From the NCBI GenBank assembly GCA_945862145.1, contig CAMAXE010000020.1, positions 1 through 64,000 on the forward strand: DNA of 64,000 nucleotides, read 5' to 3'. The notes beneath the pieces are model-generated. The model made no database searches and had not been told where the DNA came from. It saw nothing but the letters and a program-made list of their open reading frames with translations. This DNA comes from Klebsiella pneumoniae (lineage in GTDB: Bacteria; Pseudomonadota; Gammaproteobacteria; Pseudomonadales; UBA5518). The translations under genes were made by a program, and so were the position numbers. Positions 62,200 through 64,000 of this stretch are shown here, one piece after another. Position 1 is the stretch's first letter. Each line of letters starts with the position of its first letter.

Positions 62200-63123
62200 T
62201 CAACGCACCCCGAGTTCCGGATGCCGCGCCGCCACCATGCGCCGCACGCCCTCCCTCCACGGCACACCGCAGGGTCCCGCCAGTGCGATGCGGCGTGTGG
62301 GGTCGATCAGGGAGTGCTGGATGCCCTCGGGGGATTCGGGCATCGGGACCTCGCGGCCCGCGAGCTCACCCAGAAACCTGACCATGTCCCGCAGGTCCAC
62401 GGTTTCGTCGCCACCCCAGTTGGTGATGGTCGCAGGCACTGCCGCAGCGTTCAGCAGCCCCGGCACGTGGGCCAGGATGTCGTCTTCGTGTATGGGTGAG
62501 AGCAGCGAGGGGCGACCCGGGAACATGGGCACGGGATACCCGGCGAGGATCGCCTCCAGCAGCAGCGAGGGCAAACCGCCGTTGTCGCCATAGGCCGCGT
62601 TCATGCGGGCGATGGTGGTCGGCAGTCCGTAAGCCGCAGCTGTGAACTTGGCGACCGCTTCCTGCGCGATCTTCGAGACGCAGTAGGTGGGTGAATACGG
62701 CTGCATGCTGCCGCCCAGCGGGTCGGTCTCGAGGATGCGGCGCGTCGGATCCTCTGCCGGCAGGTACACGCCAGTGGTCGACATCACCAGACAGGCCTTG
62801 GCATCGCGGAAGCGGCGCATCAGGTTGCCGGTTCCCTCGGCGTTCACCCGCATGGTGGCATCGAAGTCCATGCCCGGCGGAATGATGGCCGCAAGGTGCA
62901 GCAGATAGTCGAAGTGCTCGGGCAACTCGTCCCATCGCGGATCCGCGAGATCCACGGTGCGGGCGTGGATACCGGCGCTCTCCACGCGCTCACGCGAGGT
63001 GGCGTCGCCGAAGCGGGCGATGCCCCAGACCTCGTTGTCACGGGCGAGCGCGCTCGCCAAGGGGAAGGCGATCTGACCGGCGGGACCGGTGACAAGGATG
63101 CGGTGGCCACGAAGTACGCTCAT
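62200..63123 (-). CDS. NAD-dependent epimerase/dehydratase family protein
   Basis: ILVTGPAGQIAFPLASALA; YSPTYCVSKIAQE; start at 63123 inside the longer ORF. Confidence 0.9.
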   Translation of the reverse strand: MSVLRGHRILVTGPAGQIAFPLASALARDNEVWGIARFGDATSRERVESAGIHARTVDLADPRWDELPEHFDYLLHLAAIIPPGMDFDATMRVNAEGTGNLMRRFRDAKACLVMSTTGVYLPAEDPTRRILETDPLGGSMQPYSPTYCVSKIAQEAVAKFTAAAYGLPTTIARMNAAYGDNGGLPSLLLEAILAGYPVPMFPGRPSLLSPIHEDDILAHVPGLLNAAAVPATITNWGGDETVDLRDMVRFLGELAGREVPMPESPEGIQHSLIDPTRRIALAGPCGVPWREGVRRMVAARHPELGVR

Positions 63124-63219
63124 CTGAAGTCTCCTGCTGGGGGGCTGCAGCATAAGCCCCTTAACCTCTGGCTGCGAAGCAGGCACCATGCCTGCAGACC
63201 GCCGCAAGAGAGCACGCGC

Positions 63220-64000
63220 ATGTCGACCCGCATCCACACCACGCTGCGCATCAACCTCACGGGGCAGGCGCCGGCCGGCGAGAGCGACGGCGAGCGCCTG
63301 CGCAGCGCGGTCGATATGGCCGTCTTCGCCGATCGCCACGACTTCTCGATCGTGAACCTCGAGGAGCATCACTGCGCGGAGGTGGGCTGGCTCTCGTCGC
63401 CGCTGGTGCTGGCCGGGGTCATGGCCGGCCGTACCGAGCGCATCCGCATCCGCATCTGCGCCCTGCTCGTTCCCCTCTACGATCCGCTGCGGCTTGCCGA
63501 GGAGATCGCCATCCTCGACCTCGCCAGCAACGGCCGCGCTCTGGTGGTAACCGGTCAGGGCTATAGACCCGTCGAGTACCACGCGATGGACAAAAACTGG
63601 GACAGCCGGGGCGCAGACACCGACTTCATCATCGAGACACTGCTGAAGGCCTGGACCGGCGAAGCCTTCGAGTACCGTGGCCGAACGGTGCGCGTAGGGC
63701 CCGTCCCCCAGACCAAGCCACATCCCCCGCTGTGGTATGGCGGCATGAGCAAGGCCGCAGCACGGCGTGCGGCACGTTTCGGCCTGCCCTTCTATCCGCC
63801 GGCAGAGATGCCTGATTTGATAAGTACTTACAGCGATGAGCTAATAAAGGTTGGCAAGACTGGCAGCGTGGATTGGCCACGCGAAGGTACCAGTCTTATC
63901 TTCATCGACGAGGATCCCGAGTGTGCCTGGCAGGAGATCGGACCCTGCCTGCTGGCCGAGGCTGCCGAATACGGCGGCTGGGCGCGGGAGGGGGTGGAGC
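63220..64000 (+). CDS. LLM class (luciferase-like) flavin-dependent oxidoreductase, partial at right edge
   Basis: Open frame from ATG 63220 to the edge, not in ORF track: MSTRIHTTLRINLTGQAPAGESDGERLRSAVDMAVFADRHDFSIVNLEEHHCAEVGWLSSPLVLAGVMAGRTERIRI... Confidence 0.85.
   Translation, partial: MSTRIHTTLRINLTGQAPAGESDGERLRSAVDMAVFADRHDFSIVNLEEHHCAEVGWLSSPLVLAGVMAGRTERIRIRICALLVPLYDPLRLAEEIAILDLASNGRALVVTGQGYRPVEYHAMDKNWDSRGADTDFIIETLLKAWTGEAFEYRGRTVRVGPVPQTKPHPPLWYGGMSKAAARRAARFGLPFYPPAEMPDLISTYSDELIKVGKTGSVDWPREGTSLIFIDEDPECAWQEIGPCLLAEAAEYGGWAREGVE

Overview
GC-rich (~65% by eye) bacterial chromosomal window. Gene content looks like a catabolically versatile, probably marine, gammaproteobacterium; that taxonomy is inference only. 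About 57 protein genes and one tRNA-Ala(CGC) are supported. Main blocks: (i) a minus-strand acyl-CoA/ring-degradation operon at ~0.6-11.6 kb (MFS, TetR, OYE, fused indolepyruvate:ferredoxin oxidoreductase, two enoyl-CoA hydratases, SDR, VOC, P450) followed by a TonB-dependent receptor; (ii) a plus-strand DegT-like / ferredoxin / P450 / VOC remnant / GMC oxidoreductase cluster at 14.7-19.2 kb; (iii) an exported-type KatG at 27-29 kb and a rubrerythrin/rubredoxin/OxyR locus at ~36-38 kb; (iv) a tightly overlapping four-gene minus-strand operon at 30.85-34.96 kb (DUF3348, DUF802 MotA/ExbB-like, MotB/OmpA-like, DUF2894) that looks like an uncharacterised ion-driven motor-type envelope complex resembling Zorya ZorAB; (v) a large plus-strand CoA-ester/ring-hydroxylating operon at 39.3-48.8 kb containing a 'thiolase' that lacks the nucleophilic Cys and is paired with a DUF35 protein; (vi) a YkgJ cysteine-cluster protein divergent from a methyltransferase with regulatory-domain architecture; (vii) a GcvT-like/SSADH operon divergent from a quinone reductase/esterase/BCCT operon. 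Non-coding: REP/BIME elements with covarying stems at ~10.16-10.35 kb and 50.20-50.27 kb, a clear rho-independent terminator after katG, and several perfect palindromes in promoter regions. No CRISPR, rRNA, integrase or transposase was seen. The best candidate for an undescribed system is the DUF3348-DUF802-OmpA-DUF2894 motor-like operon. Other strong leads are the Lys-to-His DegT protein and the Cys-less thiolase/DUF35 pair.
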